Source: Streptomyces sp. RPT161
GTDB taxonomy: Bacteria; Actinomycetota; Actinomycetes; Streptomycetales; Streptomycetaceae
Assembly: GCF_027533845.1 (NCBI RefSeq)
Contig: NZ_JAPZVN010000019.1
Coordinates: 54,277-118,276, forward strand
Direction of reading: 5' to 3'
DNA length: 64,000 nt
Of this stretch, positions 37,512 to 46,156 are shown in pieces. The notes below the pieces were generated by a model that was not told the origin of the DNA, searched no databases, and saw nothing but the letters and a program-made list of their open reading frames with translations. A program made the translations under genes and the position numbers. Numbering within the stretch: position 1 is the stretch's first letter; each line of letters starts with the position of its first letter.

Positions 37512-38342
37512 ATGGAAGCCGCGCGAGCGTCTGCGGGCAGTCCGCTGCCGCACGGTGGACACGTGGTGGCCCGCCGGACCCCGGCCGTCCCCACCGATGC
37601 CCCGGTGGCCCTGATCACCGGCGCGTCGTCGGGTATCGGCGCGGCGGTCGCCGCCCGGTTCGCCGAGGGCGGGGCGTGGCGCGTGGTGCTCAACGGACGG
37701 GACCGCACCCGGCTGGACCAGGTGGCCACGGCCACCGGTGGCATCGCGGTACCCGGTGACCTCGGTGACCGCGACGGATGCCGGCGGCTGGTGGAGAGCG
37801 CGGTCGAACTGGGCGGCCGGGTGGACCTGCTGGTCGCCGCGGCGGGCATCGGCTGGGCGGGACCGTTCACCGACATGCCCGCCGCCGCGATCGACGAGGT
37901 GCTCGCCGTCGACCTGGCCGCCGTGGTGCACCTGGTCCGTCTGGTGCTGCCGCAGATGCTGCGGCGGGACGCCGGGCACCTGGTGCTGGTGGGGTCCATC
38001 GCGGGGGCGGTCGGGGTACGGCAGGAGGCGGTGTACTCGGCCGCCAAGGCCGCGTTGACCACGTTCGCCGACAGTCTGCGGTACGAGCTACTGGGCAGCC
38101 GGGTGCGGATCTCCACCGTGCTGCCCGGCGTCGTGCAGACCCCGTTCTTCGCCCGCCGCGGCGCCCTGTACCAGCGGTCCCGGCCCCGGCCCGTCACCCC
38201 CGGGCGGGTCGCCGACGCGGTCTGGGACGCCGTGGCGCACGACCGCAGCGAGGCGTTCGTTCCCGGCTGGCTGCGCTTCCCCGCCCGCCTCAACGGCGCG
38301 GCGCCGTCACTGTTCCGGCAGCTGGCGGCCCGGTTCGGCTGA
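37512..38342 (+). CDS. Short-chain dehydrogenase/reductase
   Basis: 276 residues. Nucleotide loop LITGASSGIGAAVAARF, VAAAGIGWAGPF (in place of NNAG), catalytic Ser in LVGSIAGAVG, and Tyr-x3-Lys in AVYSAAKAALTTF. The C-terminal part (PGWLRFPARLNG) resembles SDRs acting on lipids or sugars. The 118 bases after the glycosyltransferase hold GGAGGAGGG, a strong ribosome site for the ATG at 37512. It probably follows the glycosyltransferase in one pathway. Confidence 0.93.
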   Translation: MEAARASAGSPLPHGGHVVARRTPAVPTDAPVALITGASSGIGAAVAARFAEGGAWRVVLNGRDRTRLDQVATATGGIAVPGDLGDRDGCRRLVESAVELGGRVDLLVAAAGIGWAGPFTDMPAAAIDEVLAVDLAAVVHLVRLVLPQMLRRDAGHLVLVGSIAGAVGVRQEAVYSAAKAALTTFADSLRYELLGSRVRISTVLPGVVQTPFFARRGALYQRSRPRPVTPGRVADAVWDAVAHDRSEAFVPGWLRFPARLNGAAPSLFRQLAARFG

Positions 38343-38372
38343 CCCGTCAACCCGTCCGCGCGGAGGGGGAGT

Positions 38373-39011
38373 TCAGACGGTGGCCGCTTCCCGTACCTCC
38401 TGGGCCAGGTGCTTGTCGATCGCGGCGTGCACCAGGCCGTCCGTCAGCCGAGGCACCTCGGACTTCTTGACGAGTCCGGCCAACTTCTCGGCGGAGGTGG
38501 GCAGTCCGAGCCGCTCGGCGCCTTCCATGGCCTTGCGGTCCACATACGGTGCGAACTCGGGCCAGACCGCCTGGACTTCCCGCAGGAAGATGTCGACGCC
38601 CACCGGCCCGATGCCGGGGATGTCGCGTAACGCCTTCTTGGGGTCCGCCTCCTCACGCAGTCGGCGCAGGTCACCGGCGTAGCGGTCGAGCACCAGCTCG
38701 GCGGCTCGGCCGAGTTGGGTGGAGGTCCGCTCGTCGTAACGCCGGTAACCGCCCTTACCCAGCGCGTCCACGCGCTGCTGCCAGGTGGCGTCCGCCATCT
38801 TGCGGGCGTCGCGCATTCCCGCGTCGAACAGCGCACGCGCCGACGCCACCGCGATGTCCGCCTTGATGCGGGCGCTGAGCAACATCGAGAGCACCAGCAT
38901 CTGGTACAGCGCGGCGGGGGCGTTCCTCACCGTGATGCCCGCCTCCGCGGCGTAGGTCTTCTTCTGCCGCTCAAGCAGCGCCCGTACGACGGCTTCGTTC
39001 TTCGAGCCCAT
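38373..39011 (-). CDS. HhH-GPD superfamily DNA-repair-like protein
   Basis: 212 residues. A helix-hairpin-helix reads DIPGIGPVGVDIFLREVQ (130-147), followed by Asp158 in FAPYVDRKA, the position of the catalytic Asp in Nth/MutY/AlkA. The Lys that makes Nth a lyase (LPGVGRKTA) is absent, so only glycosylase-type chemistry is plausible. There is no FeS cluster motif. In streptomycetes such short proteins are annotated as endonucleases; the substrate is unknown. Confidence 0.85.
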   Translation of the reverse strand: MGSKNEAVVRALLERQKKTYAAEAGITVRNAPAALYQMLVLSMLLSARIKADIAVASARALFDAGMRDARKMADATWQQRVDALGKGGYRRYDERTSTQLGRAAELVLDRYAGDLRRLREEADPKKALRDIPGIGPVGVDIFLREVQAVWPEFAPYVDRKAMEGAERLGLPTSAEKLAGLVKKSEVPRLTDGLVHAAIDKHLAQEVREAATV

Positions 39012-39120
39012 GAGTGATCACCTACACGTGGGTGTCCGATCGATCCACTCATCCCGACTATCCCGCGGATCACCGCGATCCGCAGCACGTCGAACGGGTC
39101 CAGCGTGCGAAGGGGCCCCG

Positions 39121-40065
39121 TCAGTCGCGGGCAAGGCGCGGAAAGAGCGCTTCCGCATTGCCCCGCTGAACGGCGCGCAGTTGACCAGGCTGCCAGTCCT
39201 GGTAACCGTCCAGGTGCCCGTTGAAGTAGGCGCCGGCGGCAACCGGCGCGAACGGCCAGTCGCTGCCGTACAGGACATGGCCGGGCGCGGCGAAGGCCAG
39301 CAGTGACGGCAGCGCGGTGGGGCTGCCGGACAGCGCCGTGTCGAAGTAGAAGCGGCGAAGATCGGCCAGGATGCCGTCGACGGTCAGTTCCGGGTTGACG
39401 ATCGTGCTGGCGACGGCGACCCGGTGGGCGACGTAGGGCAGGAAGCCGCCCGCGTGCGAGAGGATCACCTTCACGTCGGGGTAGCGGCTCATCACGCCGT
39501 TCAGCGTCAACTGCACCGCGGTACGGGTGGTGTCGAAGGGGAAGTCGATGACGGGCGCGGGGACGCCGGGCAGCGTCGGGGCGGGCACCTCGGTGGGGTG
39601 GACGAAGACCACCGCCGCGCGGGCGTTGAGCTCCGCCCACAGCGGTTCGAAGGCGGGGTCGCCCAGATAGCGACCGCCCGCGTTGGACATCAGCACCACC
39701 CCGTCGGCGCGCAGCTCGTCCAGCGCGTGGACGGCCTCGGCGACCGAGCCGTCCACGTCCGGCAGCGGGATGCTTGCGAACTGGCCGAACCGGTCGGGGC
39801 GGTCCTTGACCAACTCGGCAACGTACTCGTTGACCGAGCGCGCCAGCGTACGAGCTTCGCGGTCGTCGCCGAGGTGCACGCCGGGCGCGCTGACCGAGAC
39901 CACACCGGTGGCGATGCCCTGGGTGTCCATCATCGCGATCGCGCTGTCCTTGTCCCACTCCGGAAGCGCCCAGCCCCCGGCGTCCAGACCTCGCTCGACC
40001 AGCAGCCGCCGGTAGGCGGGCGGGAGCACATGCTCGTGTACGTCGACGCGTGCGGCGGATGCCAT
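39121..40065 (-). CDS. Amidohydrolase family protein (ACMSD-like)
   Basis: 314 residues of the metal-dependent amidohydrolase fold. The first metal site is RVDVHEHVLP (His10 and His12), then FVHPTEVP and ILSHAGGFLPY (metal His), and GSDWPFAP with the closing metal Asp. This arrangement is shared with 2-amino-3-carboxymuconate semialdehyde and methylsalicylate decarboxylases, so non-oxidative decarboxylation or hydrolysis of an aromatic acid is likely. ATG at 40065 follows GGGGAG. It is divergent from a MarR gene with shared operator half-sites. Confidence 0.9.
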   Translation of the reverse strand: MASAARVDVHEHVLPPAYRRLLVERGLDAGGWALPEWDKDSAIAMMDTQGIATGVVSVSAPGVHLGDDREARTLARSVNEYVAELVKDRPDRFGQFASIPLPDVDGSVAEAVHALDELRADGVVLMSNAGGRYLGDPAFEPLWAELNARAAVVFVHPTEVPAPTLPGVPAPVIDFPFDTTRTAVQLTLNGVMSRYPDVKVILSHAGGFLPYVAHRVAVASTIVNPELTVDGILADLRRFYFDTALSGSPTALPSLLAFAAPGHVLYGSDWPFAPVAAGAYFNGHLDGYQDWQPGQLRAVQRGNAEALFPRLARD

Positions 40066-40067
40066 TT

Positions 40068-40117
40068 CCTTAGCTCCCCAATCTTTAGCTCGCTAAGTGA
40101 ATGTTGAGTAAGCTAAC
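40068..40117. promoter_or_regulatory. MarR operator region between divergent genes
   Basis: Inverted repeat TTAGC-TC-GCTAA at 40085-40096. Flanking half-sites are CCTTAGCT (40069-40076) and AAGCTAAC (40110-40117). All lie in the 56 bases between the amidohydrolase and MarR starts, so one regulator could control both genes. Confidence 0.6.
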
Positions 40118-40121
40118 AGCC

Positions 40122-40595
40122 ATGCAGCACGACCGCAAGGACTCGACAAGCCCGCAGTCAGGAACGGACACCGCCGTGGAGGAACTCGCGCAGGCCGCCG
40201 ACGCCCTGTTCCTGGCCATGCGCAAGGCCCGCGGCCGGGCCGCCGCCGCGGGGGGCCTGTCGCTGTCCCAGTTGGCGCTGCTCGATCCGCTGGCCTCGGG
40301 CGACGAGCTGCCCGTGAGCCGGCTCGCGACCACCGCGGGGGTCAGCGTGCCCACCGCCACCCGCATGCTCCAGCAACTCGAAGGCAGGGGTGTGGTGCTC
40401 CGGCGCCGCTGCCCCGACGACGAACGCCGCGTCCTCGTCCGCCTCACCCAGGCAGGTGCCGATCAGCTCACCCGGCTGCGCGACGAGCGCCGTGAGGCCC
40501 AGCGCCGCGGATATGCCTCGTTCACCCCCGCCGAACGGACGGAACTCGCGGCACAACTCCACCGCCTCGCCGAGATCATCGACGGCCACAACTGA
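40122..40595 (+). CDS. MarR-family transcriptional regulator
   Basis: 157 residues. The winged helix (LSLSQLALLDPLASGDELPV, then VSVPTATRMLQQLEGRGVVLRR, CPDDERRVLVRLTQAG wing, about 50-120) is typical MarR. ATG at 40122 gives MQHDRKDST; an earlier in-frame ATG at 40101 would run through the operator. It is divergent from the amidohydrolase and overlaps the operator region, so it probably represses that gene until a phenolic or related ligand binds (inference from family). Confidence 0.92.
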   Translation: MQHDRKDSTSPQSGTDTAVEELAQAADALFLAMRKARGRAAAAGGLSLSQLALLDPLASGDELPVSRLATTAGVSVPTATRMLQQLEGRGVVLRRRCPDDERRVLVRLTQAGADQLTRLRDERREAQRRGYASFTPAERTELAAQLHRLAEIIDGHN

Positions 40596-40602
40596 CCGCG
40601 GA

Positions 40603-41046
40603 TCAGGGCTCGTTCCCGCTCGGCGGCGCCCAGGAGCATGCCAGCGCGCCGCCGACGAGGCTGCCACACAGCCCGAGCAGGAAGCCGCCGAAGTTGGCCA
40701 GCGGCAGCGAGACCAGCGCGAGCAGCATGGCCGCGACCCCCGCGAAGATCCGCGCCTGCTGCTGGAACCACAGGGTGAACCCCAGGACGATGAGCAGGAC
40801 CCCGATCACCAGCGATCCGGCCCCGGCGGTGGTCGACAGCGCGAGAGGGATCCCGCCCAGGCTGAGGCTGGCGTACGGGAAGTAGATGACCGGCACGCCC
40901 GCCGACATGGTGAACAGTCCGGCCCAGAAGGGCCGGGTACCGCGCCAACGCCGGAATGCCAGACGGACGTTGCCGATCGCGGCGCGTGGCCCTGCCCCCT
41001 TGAGCCGCTCACCGGCACCGCACTCGGCGAGGTCAGAAGCACTCAT
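40603..41046 (-). CDS. DUF6114 membrane protein
   Basis: 147 residues with four hydrophobic segments from residue 40 (FWAGLFTMSAGVPVIYFPYA then GSLVIGVLLIVLGFTLWFQQ, then a last pair). The wording FWAGLFTM.AGVP.IYFPYA is characteristic of DUF6114. No enzymatic motif. Its ATG at 41046 lies 14 bases inside the end of the DUF6230 gene, so the two are coupled. Role unknown; the pair occurs together in streptomycetes. Confidence 0.8.
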   Translation of the reverse strand: MSASDLAECGAGERLKGAGPRAAIGNVRLAFRRWRGTRPFWAGLFTMSAGVPVIYFPYASLSLGGIPLALSTTAGAGSLVIGVLLIVLGFTLWFQQQARIFAGVAAMLLALVSLPLANFGGFLLGLCGSLVGGALACSWAPPSGNEP

Positions 41047-41659
41047 GGTGTCCCGCCCTGAGCCGCACCCTGACATCGGGCACATCGAGGGTGACCGCCG
41101 TGACCGCGACCGCCTCCCAGCGTGCGTCGGCCAGGAAGACGGTCGAGGACTGCTGGGCAACGCCGTTGGGGTCGAAGAACCGTGAGTGCCGGTCGCCTGG
41201 ATTGACCGGTCCCTTGGTCAAGGCACCGGCCGCCACACCGATGTTCAGGCCGTGGTTGGTCTGTTGCCGGACCATGATGGACGTCGCGTCGATGAAGATG
41301 TCCCGGGCCTCGGCCCGGCGCACCCGGTCCGCCCCGGTGAGCCGCAGGGTGTACGGGCCGAGGAAGGGAATCGGAGTCACCACCGACTCGCACAGCCCGC
41401 GGATCACCGCGGACCGCAGCCCGGTCACCTCCACCGGAATGCGCGCACCGGTCCTGGTCACGTCGATCGTGCTGTAGGCGCTCATGCCGTGTCCGACCAG
41501 GGAGTCGACGGAGAGCTGGAACCGCCGTCCGGAGACGAAGAACGACGCGGCCAGCGCGCCTTGTGCCATGCCGACGCCGAGGGCCGTGGCCACCATCAGG
41601 CCCGGCACCATGATGACGGCGAAGCGCTTCCAGCGCGTTCTGCCGAGGCTGCGCGACAT
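41033..41659 (-). CDS. DUF6230 membrane-anchored protein
   Basis: 208 residues. After a basic head (MSRSLGRTRWKR) comes one membrane/signal segment (VIMVPGLMVATALGVGMAQG), then an exported beta-rich domain with FFVSGRRFQLSVDSLVGHGM and PIPFLGPYTLRLTG. The C-terminal stretch LDVPDVRVRLRAG is typical of DUF6230. ATG at 41659 follows GGAGGGAGGAAGGG, an unusually strong site. It is the first gene of the pair with DUF6114. No known function. Confidence 0.82.
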   Translation of the reverse strand: MSRSLGRTRWKRFAVIMVPGLMVATALGVGMAQGALAASFFVSGRRFQLSVDSLVGHGMSAYSTIDVTRTGARIPVEVTGLRSAVIRGLCESVVTPIPFLGPYTLRLTGADRVRRAEARDIFIDATSIMVRQQTNHGLNIGVAAGALTKGPVNPGDRHSRFFDPNGVAQQSSTVFLADARWEAVAVTAVTLDVPDVRVRLRAGHHECF

Positions 41660-41829
41660 ACCCTTCCTCCCTCCGGAACAGCCTGCCGCAGCGCGCCACG
41701 CGCCCGGGAAAGCAGACTTCACCGTCGCGGAGGGTCCGGTCAGGACGGCCCTCCGCGGCCGGTGACGTACTACAGCCTGTTCGGCACGGCGGCTTTCGGC
41801 ACGCCGGCCCGGGCAGACGAGTGAGGCGG

Positions 41830-43131
41830 TTAGTCCGCTCCGGCGGATTCCCGTCCGGTGGCCACGGGTTCGCACCGCGCTGGTCCGCCTCGGTCCGGGC
41901 GGGAACTCGGCAGGTCCCGCACGCGCCGGACGGGAGAGAAGAACAGCACCAGTGCGGCGAGTGGGATCCCCGCCGTGGTGATCCACATCGCCGCGCGCAG
42001 ACCGACCCCGGTGCCGAGCGCACCGCCGAGAAGCGCTCCGAGCGGGATCGTGCCGTAGCTGAGGAACGCCGTGCTCGCGGTGAGGCGGCCCAGCAGCTCA
42101 GGCGGGCAGTAGCACTGCTGGAAGCCCGCCTTGATCACGTTTCCGGCCACGACGCCCGCGGAGACGCAGAAGCCGCCGACCACGAAGGCAACGGTTCCGG
42201 CGCCGCCGAAGGTCAGTGGGATGAGCAGGGCGAAGGTGGTGAGCCCGAGTTCGAACAGCAGCGTCGCCCGAGCCGTACCGATCCGATCGGCGACCCGACG
42301 GGCGACGAACGCCCCGGCGACGCCCCCTGTGCTGGCCGCCGCGATGAGCGCGCCGACCACCCCGGAGGCCAGACCCACGCTCCGGACCAGGAAGACCACC
42401 CGGATCGACTGGTACCCCATCAGGGCGAGGTTGGAGGCCGCCGCGAACAGCGCCAGCGTACGGAACCAGGGGTCGGCGCCGATCAGTCGCAGCCCTTCGC
42501 CGACCTCGCCGAGCAGTGCGTTGGGGCGGCGTACGGCCCTGGCGGTGGGCGGCTCGCGGTACCGGATGCCCGCCAGACAGAGCAGACTGAGCAGGAACGT
42601 GGCGGCGTTGACGTACATGCCGTTCACCGCGCCCGCCAACTGCGCGATGAGACCGCCGGATCCCTGCCCGGCGATCTGTGCCGCGGACGCGCTGCCCTGG
42701 AGCTTGGCGTTGCCTTCGGCCTGGTCGGCGGGCGCCACGACGCTGGGCAGATAGGCGCTGTAGGCGGTCTGGAAGAACACCGCCGCGGTGCCGGTGAGGA
42801 GCGCGGCGGCCAGCAGCAGGCCGGTGCTCAGCCAACCGCACGAGGCGGCGACCGGGACGCAGGCGAACACCACGAGCGAGACCGCGGCGGCGGTCAGCAT
42901 GATCGGCCTACGCGGCAGCCGGTCCACCCAGGCACCGACCGGAAGCCCGATGAGCAGCCACGGAGCCCAGGCGGCGGCGGTCAGCAGGCCGACGTCGAAC
43001 GTGCTGGCCCGCAACTCGGACACGGCGATCAGCGGCATCGCCACCCCGGTGACGGACGCGCCGAACTTGCCTGCGATCTCGCCGCACCACAGCAGCCGGA
43101 AGTCACGGTGGCGCCGCAGCAGTTGGCTCAT
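41830..43131 (-). CDS. MFS transporter
   Basis: 433 residues with 12 hydrophobic helices. RDFRLLWCGEIAGKFG at the start and GAWVDRLPRRPIML (the MFS loop 2-3 motif A, GxxxDRxxRR) support a drug/solute exporter of the MFS_3 type (EntS-like). It overlaps the upstream ArsR-like gene by four bases (ATGA), so it is co-transcribed and probably the regulator's target. Substrate unknown. A Pro/Arg-rich tail follows the last helix. Confidence 0.93.
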   Translation of the reverse strand: MSQLLRRHRDFRLLWCGEIAGKFGASVTGVAMPLIAVSELRASTFDVGLLTAAAWAPWLLIGLPVGAWVDRLPRRPIMLTAAAVSLVVFACVPVAASCGWLSTGLLLAAALLTGTAAVFFQTAYSAYLPSVVAPADQAEGNAKLQGSASAAQIAGQGSGGLIAQLAGAVNGMYVNAATFLLSLLCLAGIRYREPPTARAVRRPNALLGEVGEGLRLIGADPWFRTLALFAAASNLALMGYQSIRVVFLVRSVGLASGVVGALIAAASTGGVAGAFVARRVADRIGTARATLLFELGLTTFALLIPLTFGGAGTVAFVVGGFCVSAGVVAGNVIKAGFQQCYCPPELLGRLTASTAFLSYGTIPLGALLGGALGTGVGLRAAMWITTAGIPLAALVLFFSPVRRVRDLPSSRPDRGGPARCEPVATGRESAGAD

Positions 43132-43733
43132 GCCCCGCCCCGCTGGCCGCGGGGGAACGACTGCAGCTGTACGACCACCGGCAGCGCGTCAGGGGCGGGC
43201 TCGGCGTCCGGGGCGGGAGTGTGGCGGGCGATGACGGCCGCCAACTCGGCGTTGAGCGCTGCCAGTTGGGGTGCCGTCAGCCGCAGGTCGCTCCAGTCGG
43301 CAAGGGTGCCCGCAGCCCGCCACGCGTCTTCCCAGTCCTCGTTGACGTAGGTGATGACCCGGTTGAAGTGCAGCTGGACCAGTTCGTGGAGGTAGACCGA
43401 GAGCGCGCCCCGGCTGTCCGGATCGTCGCGGAAGTCAGCGGTGTTCAGCTCGTTCGGGACGGCGACCCTCCGCCACCAGCGCTCGCGCCTGGTACCCCGC
43501 CCCGTCTCCTCCTCGATGAAACCGTGCTCGGCGAGCTGACGCAGATGCCAGCTGACGGTTCCGGTGTTCTCCCCGAGCCGTTCGGAGAGCCTGGTGGCGG
43601 TGGCGGGACCGTCAAGACTGAGCAACTCGAAGATCCGCATCCGCAGCGGATGCGCCAGCCCCCGCAGACTGCGCGCGTCTATGCGCCGGGTGGGCCTGCT
43701 GGGTCGTGGTGTGCGCTCGACTTCCCCTGGCAT
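43128..43733 (-). CDS. ArsR-type winged-helix regulator
   Basis: 201 residues. HTH region: LRGLAHPLRMRIFELLSLDG, TATRLSERLGENTGTVSWHLRQLAEHGFIEEE (about 25-78), followed by a long helical tail of about 120 residues ending LQSFPRGQRGGA. The form is HTH_20-type rather than the metal-sensing ArsR (no Cys cluster). ATG at 43733 lies 15 bases from a perfect operator palindrome (43748-43767). It is translationally coupled to the MFS gene, which it most likely controls. Confidence 0.92.
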   Translation of the reverse strand: MPGEVERTPRPSRPTRRIDARSLRGLAHPLRMRIFELLSLDGPATATRLSERLGENTGTVSWHLRQLAEHGFIEEETGRGTRRERWWRRVAVPNELNTADFRDDPDSRGALSVYLHELVQLHFNRVITYVNEDWEDAWRAAGTLADWSDLRLTAPQLAALNAELAAVIARHTPAPDAEPAPDALPVVVQLQSFPRGQRGGA

Positions 43734-43747
43734 GCGGACAGCGTATC

Positions 43748-43767
43748 TTGCAGAGAACTCTCTGCAA
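43748..43767. promoter_or_regulatory. Perfect operator palindrome of the ArsR-type gene
   Basis: TTGCAGAG (43748-43755), four-base spacer AACT, CTCTGCAA (43760-43767). A further half-site CTCTGCA follows at about 43774-43780. It overlaps the region where the minus-strand promoter for the regulator/MFS operon should lie. Confidence 0.75.
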
Positions 43768-43941
43768 AGAGTCCTCTGCAGACACTCATCGGCAACTTCC
43801 GCTCCCGGGCGGCCACTTACCGGCGACTACGTGGCTGTCGACCGAACCGGTCGGCGTCGCTCGCGCCTGGTGGGGCGTGGTTCTCCTGGCCAGCCCATGC
43901 CGAAGGCGCCGGGCTGGGACCGTGGGATATGTTGTTTCGTC

Positions 43942-44862
43942 ATGGAGTGGTCCTCGACCGCGCTGCGGGTGTTGCGCGCGATCGCCGAGCGCGGGTCCTT
44001 CACCGCGGCCGCGGCGGCGCTCGGTTACTCGCAGTCCGCCGTGTCACGGCAGATGGCCGCGTTGGAACGCGCCGCGGACGCGCGCCTCTTCGAACGGCGG
44101 CCCGGCGGAGCCGGGGTCCGGCTCACCGCGGCGGGAGTGACCTTGCTATGGCACGCCTCGGCCGCGCTTGACGAGGTCGACCGGGCCGAACGCATCATGC
44201 ACGGGGCCGAGCCGGGCGGCGGATCGGTGCGCCTCGGCGTCTTCAAGAGCGTGGGCGCGGCGATCGTCCCGGAGACTCTGGCATTGATGCGAGGGCGCCG
44301 TCCGGACGTCCAGGTGGTGACCAGGGAGGGCTCGACCCCCTCCCTGGTGCGCGGTCTGCGCGCCACCACGCTGGACCTCGCGGTGATCTCGTCCCGGCCT
44401 CCTCACCCGGCTCCCGACGACCAGAGCCCGCCACTACGGCTGGATGTCCTTCTCGAAGGCGATCTGCTGGTAGCAGTCCCGGCACGCGGGGAGCTCGGGC
44501 GCGACGGGTCGGTGACGCTGGCCGAGTTGCGGGACGTGACATGGATCTCCAGCACGCAAGCGGCACGCGGCGAGCCGGAGTTGGGGGTCTGGCCCGCGCT
44601 CCCGCAACGGCCGGTGGTCGGGCATCAGGCGCAGGACTGGCTCTCGAAGTTCGCCCTGGTCGCCGCGGGATGTGGGGTTACCACGCTGCCGCCATACCTT
44701 GTCGGACTGCTGCCCGACAACGTGCGGGTGGTGCGCGTCCGCGAGGGTGCGCCGGTCTCCCGCCGCGTGCTGCTCGCGCGGCCTCCGGGGGCGCAGACCG
44801 ACGCGGTGGCCGAGTTGGCTGACTGCCTGCGTGAGGCGGCGGAACACCTTCCGGTGGGCTGA
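43942..44862 (+). CDS. LysR-family transcriptional regulator
   Basis: 306 residues: HTH at the N-terminus (STALRVLRAIAERGSFTAAA then YSQSAVSRQMAALE, about 4-62) and an effector domain (about 90-295). The ATG at 43942 matches the family start (MEWSSTALRVL); an upstream open frame of 126 codons has no family features. It is divergent from the ArsR-type operon. Possible targets are the nucleotidyltransferase downstream or the divergent MFS gene; neither is proven. Confidence 0.94.
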   Translation: MEWSSTALRVLRAIAERGSFTAAAAALGYSQSAVSRQMAALERAADARLFERRPGGAGVRLTAAGVTLLWHASAALDEVDRAERIMHGAEPGGGSVRLGVFKSVGAAIVPETLALMRGRRPDVQVVTREGSTPSLVRGLRATTLDLAVISSRPPHPAPDDQSPPLRLDVLLEGDLLVAVPARGELGRDGSVTLAELRDVTWISSTQAARGEPELGVWPALPQRPVVGHQAQDWLSKFALVAAGCGVTTLPPYLVGLLPDNVRVVRVREGAPVSRRVLLARPPGAQTDAVAELADCLREAAEHLPVG

Positions 44863-44979
44863 ACGTCTTCGTCAGGAACGAGTCGGCAGCCTGTCGGCGT
44901 CCGCCCACTTGCGCGAAGCGCGTGGACCGCTTGATCGCCCCTCTTGCGCCGGGCGCCGCGGTGACGGAAGTGTGCCGCC

Positions 44980-45813
44980 ATGACCTACGCAACCTCCGAT
45001 GTCACAGCCGACGAGCGCGGCCAGACCGTGCTGGACGCGGCCACCGCCGTGTATCGACAGGCCCTGGGCGAACGACTGGTGAGTGCCTACGCGTTGGGCA
45101 GCCTGGCGCACGGCGGATTCGCCTCCGCGGTCAGCGATGTGGACCTCGCCCTGATCCTCGACAACCACCTCCCCGGCGATCAGGCCACGATTGACGGGAC
45201 CTGGCAGGAGCTACGCGCGAGCGGCAGCCCGTTGCACCAGCGGCTGTCGGTGTTCTGGAGTTCGCTGGCCGCGTTACGCGAAGACCGCGCCGACGGCCGG
45301 TTCCCAGCGATCGACCGACTGGACCTCGTGGAGCACGGCAGAGTGCTGTACGGCAGGGACGTGAAGGCCGGACTACCACACCCCGATCGCGCCCGGCTCC
45401 TTGAGGACAGCGCCCGTTTCGCGCTGTCCGTATTCGCCACCGACCTCGCCGTCGACGCCTTCCACCAACCCGCCGTACTGCTGGACGAGTTCGTCCGGCT
45501 CACCAAGATCGTGCTGCTTCCGGTGCGATTCCTGTACACCTCGGCGACCGGGCGGGTCGGCTCCACCGACGAGGCGGCGGACCGTTATCTGGCGGAGCGG
45601 AAACCCGTCGCCGCCGAACTCGTGCGCACCACCATGCGGTGGCGGCATGGCCATCCCTTCGACCGGGAACAGGCGACCGCACTGCTCAACGCCCATCTGG
45701 TTCCGCTGTATCTGCACTACATAGACCGCCAACTCACCAGCCTCACCCCGGTCAATCCCGATCTCGCCGCGGAATTCACCCGGTGGCGGGCACGGCTCGA
45801 CGGTAGCCAGTGA
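44980..45813 (+). CDS. MNT-type nucleotidyltransferase domain protein
   Basis: 277 residues. GSLAHGGFASAVSDVDLALI (about 41-60) is the polymerase-beta-type nucleotidyltransferase motif (GS...SDxDL) with the metal Asp pair. The rest is helical, with no toxin partner next door, so the protein may nucleotidylate a drug, protein or tRNA; its length fits aminoglycoside-adenylyltransferase-like folds more than MNT antitoxins. ATG at 44980 follows GGAAGTG. No partner gene in the next 500 bases. Confidence 0.87.
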   Translation: MTYATSDVTADERGQTVLDAATAVYRQALGERLVSAYALGSLAHGGFASAVSDVDLALILDNHLPGDQATIDGTWQELRASGSPLHQRLSVFWSSLAALREDRADGRFPAIDRLDLVEHGRVLYGRDVKAGLPHPDRARLLEDSARFALSVFATDLAVDAFHQPAVLLDEFVRLTKIVLLPVRFLYTSATGRVGSTDEAADRYLAERKPVAAELVRTTMRWRHGHPFDREQATALLNAHLVPLYLHYIDRQLTSLTPVNPDLAAEFTRWRARLDGSQ

Positions 45814-46119
45814 CCTGCTCGTCCGACCACGGCGACCGGCGGAGCCCCTCCAGGGCGAACGAAGTGCTGCAGCGCTTCCCTCCCAGCTGCCTGCGGAACT
45901 CAACCGCTCCGTGAACGCTCGCGGGACGAACCCCGCCGCACATTCAACGTACGGCGAGACCGCAGACCGCTCGGCCCGTTGAGCGGCGATCAGCATGCTC
46001 GCCGAGCACGGGAGGTTCGACTCCCATCCGGGCCCAGCCCGACGGCAACGGGTATGGCGCCACGTGACGACTACGCCATTCGGGGGAATTCGCGTACGAC
46101 CGTGCATGACGCACCCGCA

Positions 46120-46156
46120 GCCGGTCCCCGGTCGGCTCACTCGGCCGGGGACCGGC
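46120..46156. terminator. Strong hairpin, probable terminator
   Basis: Perfect 12-base inverted repeat (46120-46131 GCCGGTCCCCGG and 46145-46156) with a 13-base loop and no T tract. It lies 307 bases past the nucleotidyltransferase stop and 200 before the ATP-grasp gene, so it may shield the latter from upstream transcription. Confidence 0.65.

Noticed and set aside
44980..45813. MNT/HEPN toxin-antitoxin pair
   Set aside because: The nucleotidyltransferase has no HEPN gene next to it and is too long for an MNT antitoxin.
45971..46035. Functional tRNA gene
   Set aside because: No anticodon arm and mismatched T-stem; cannot fold as a tRNA.
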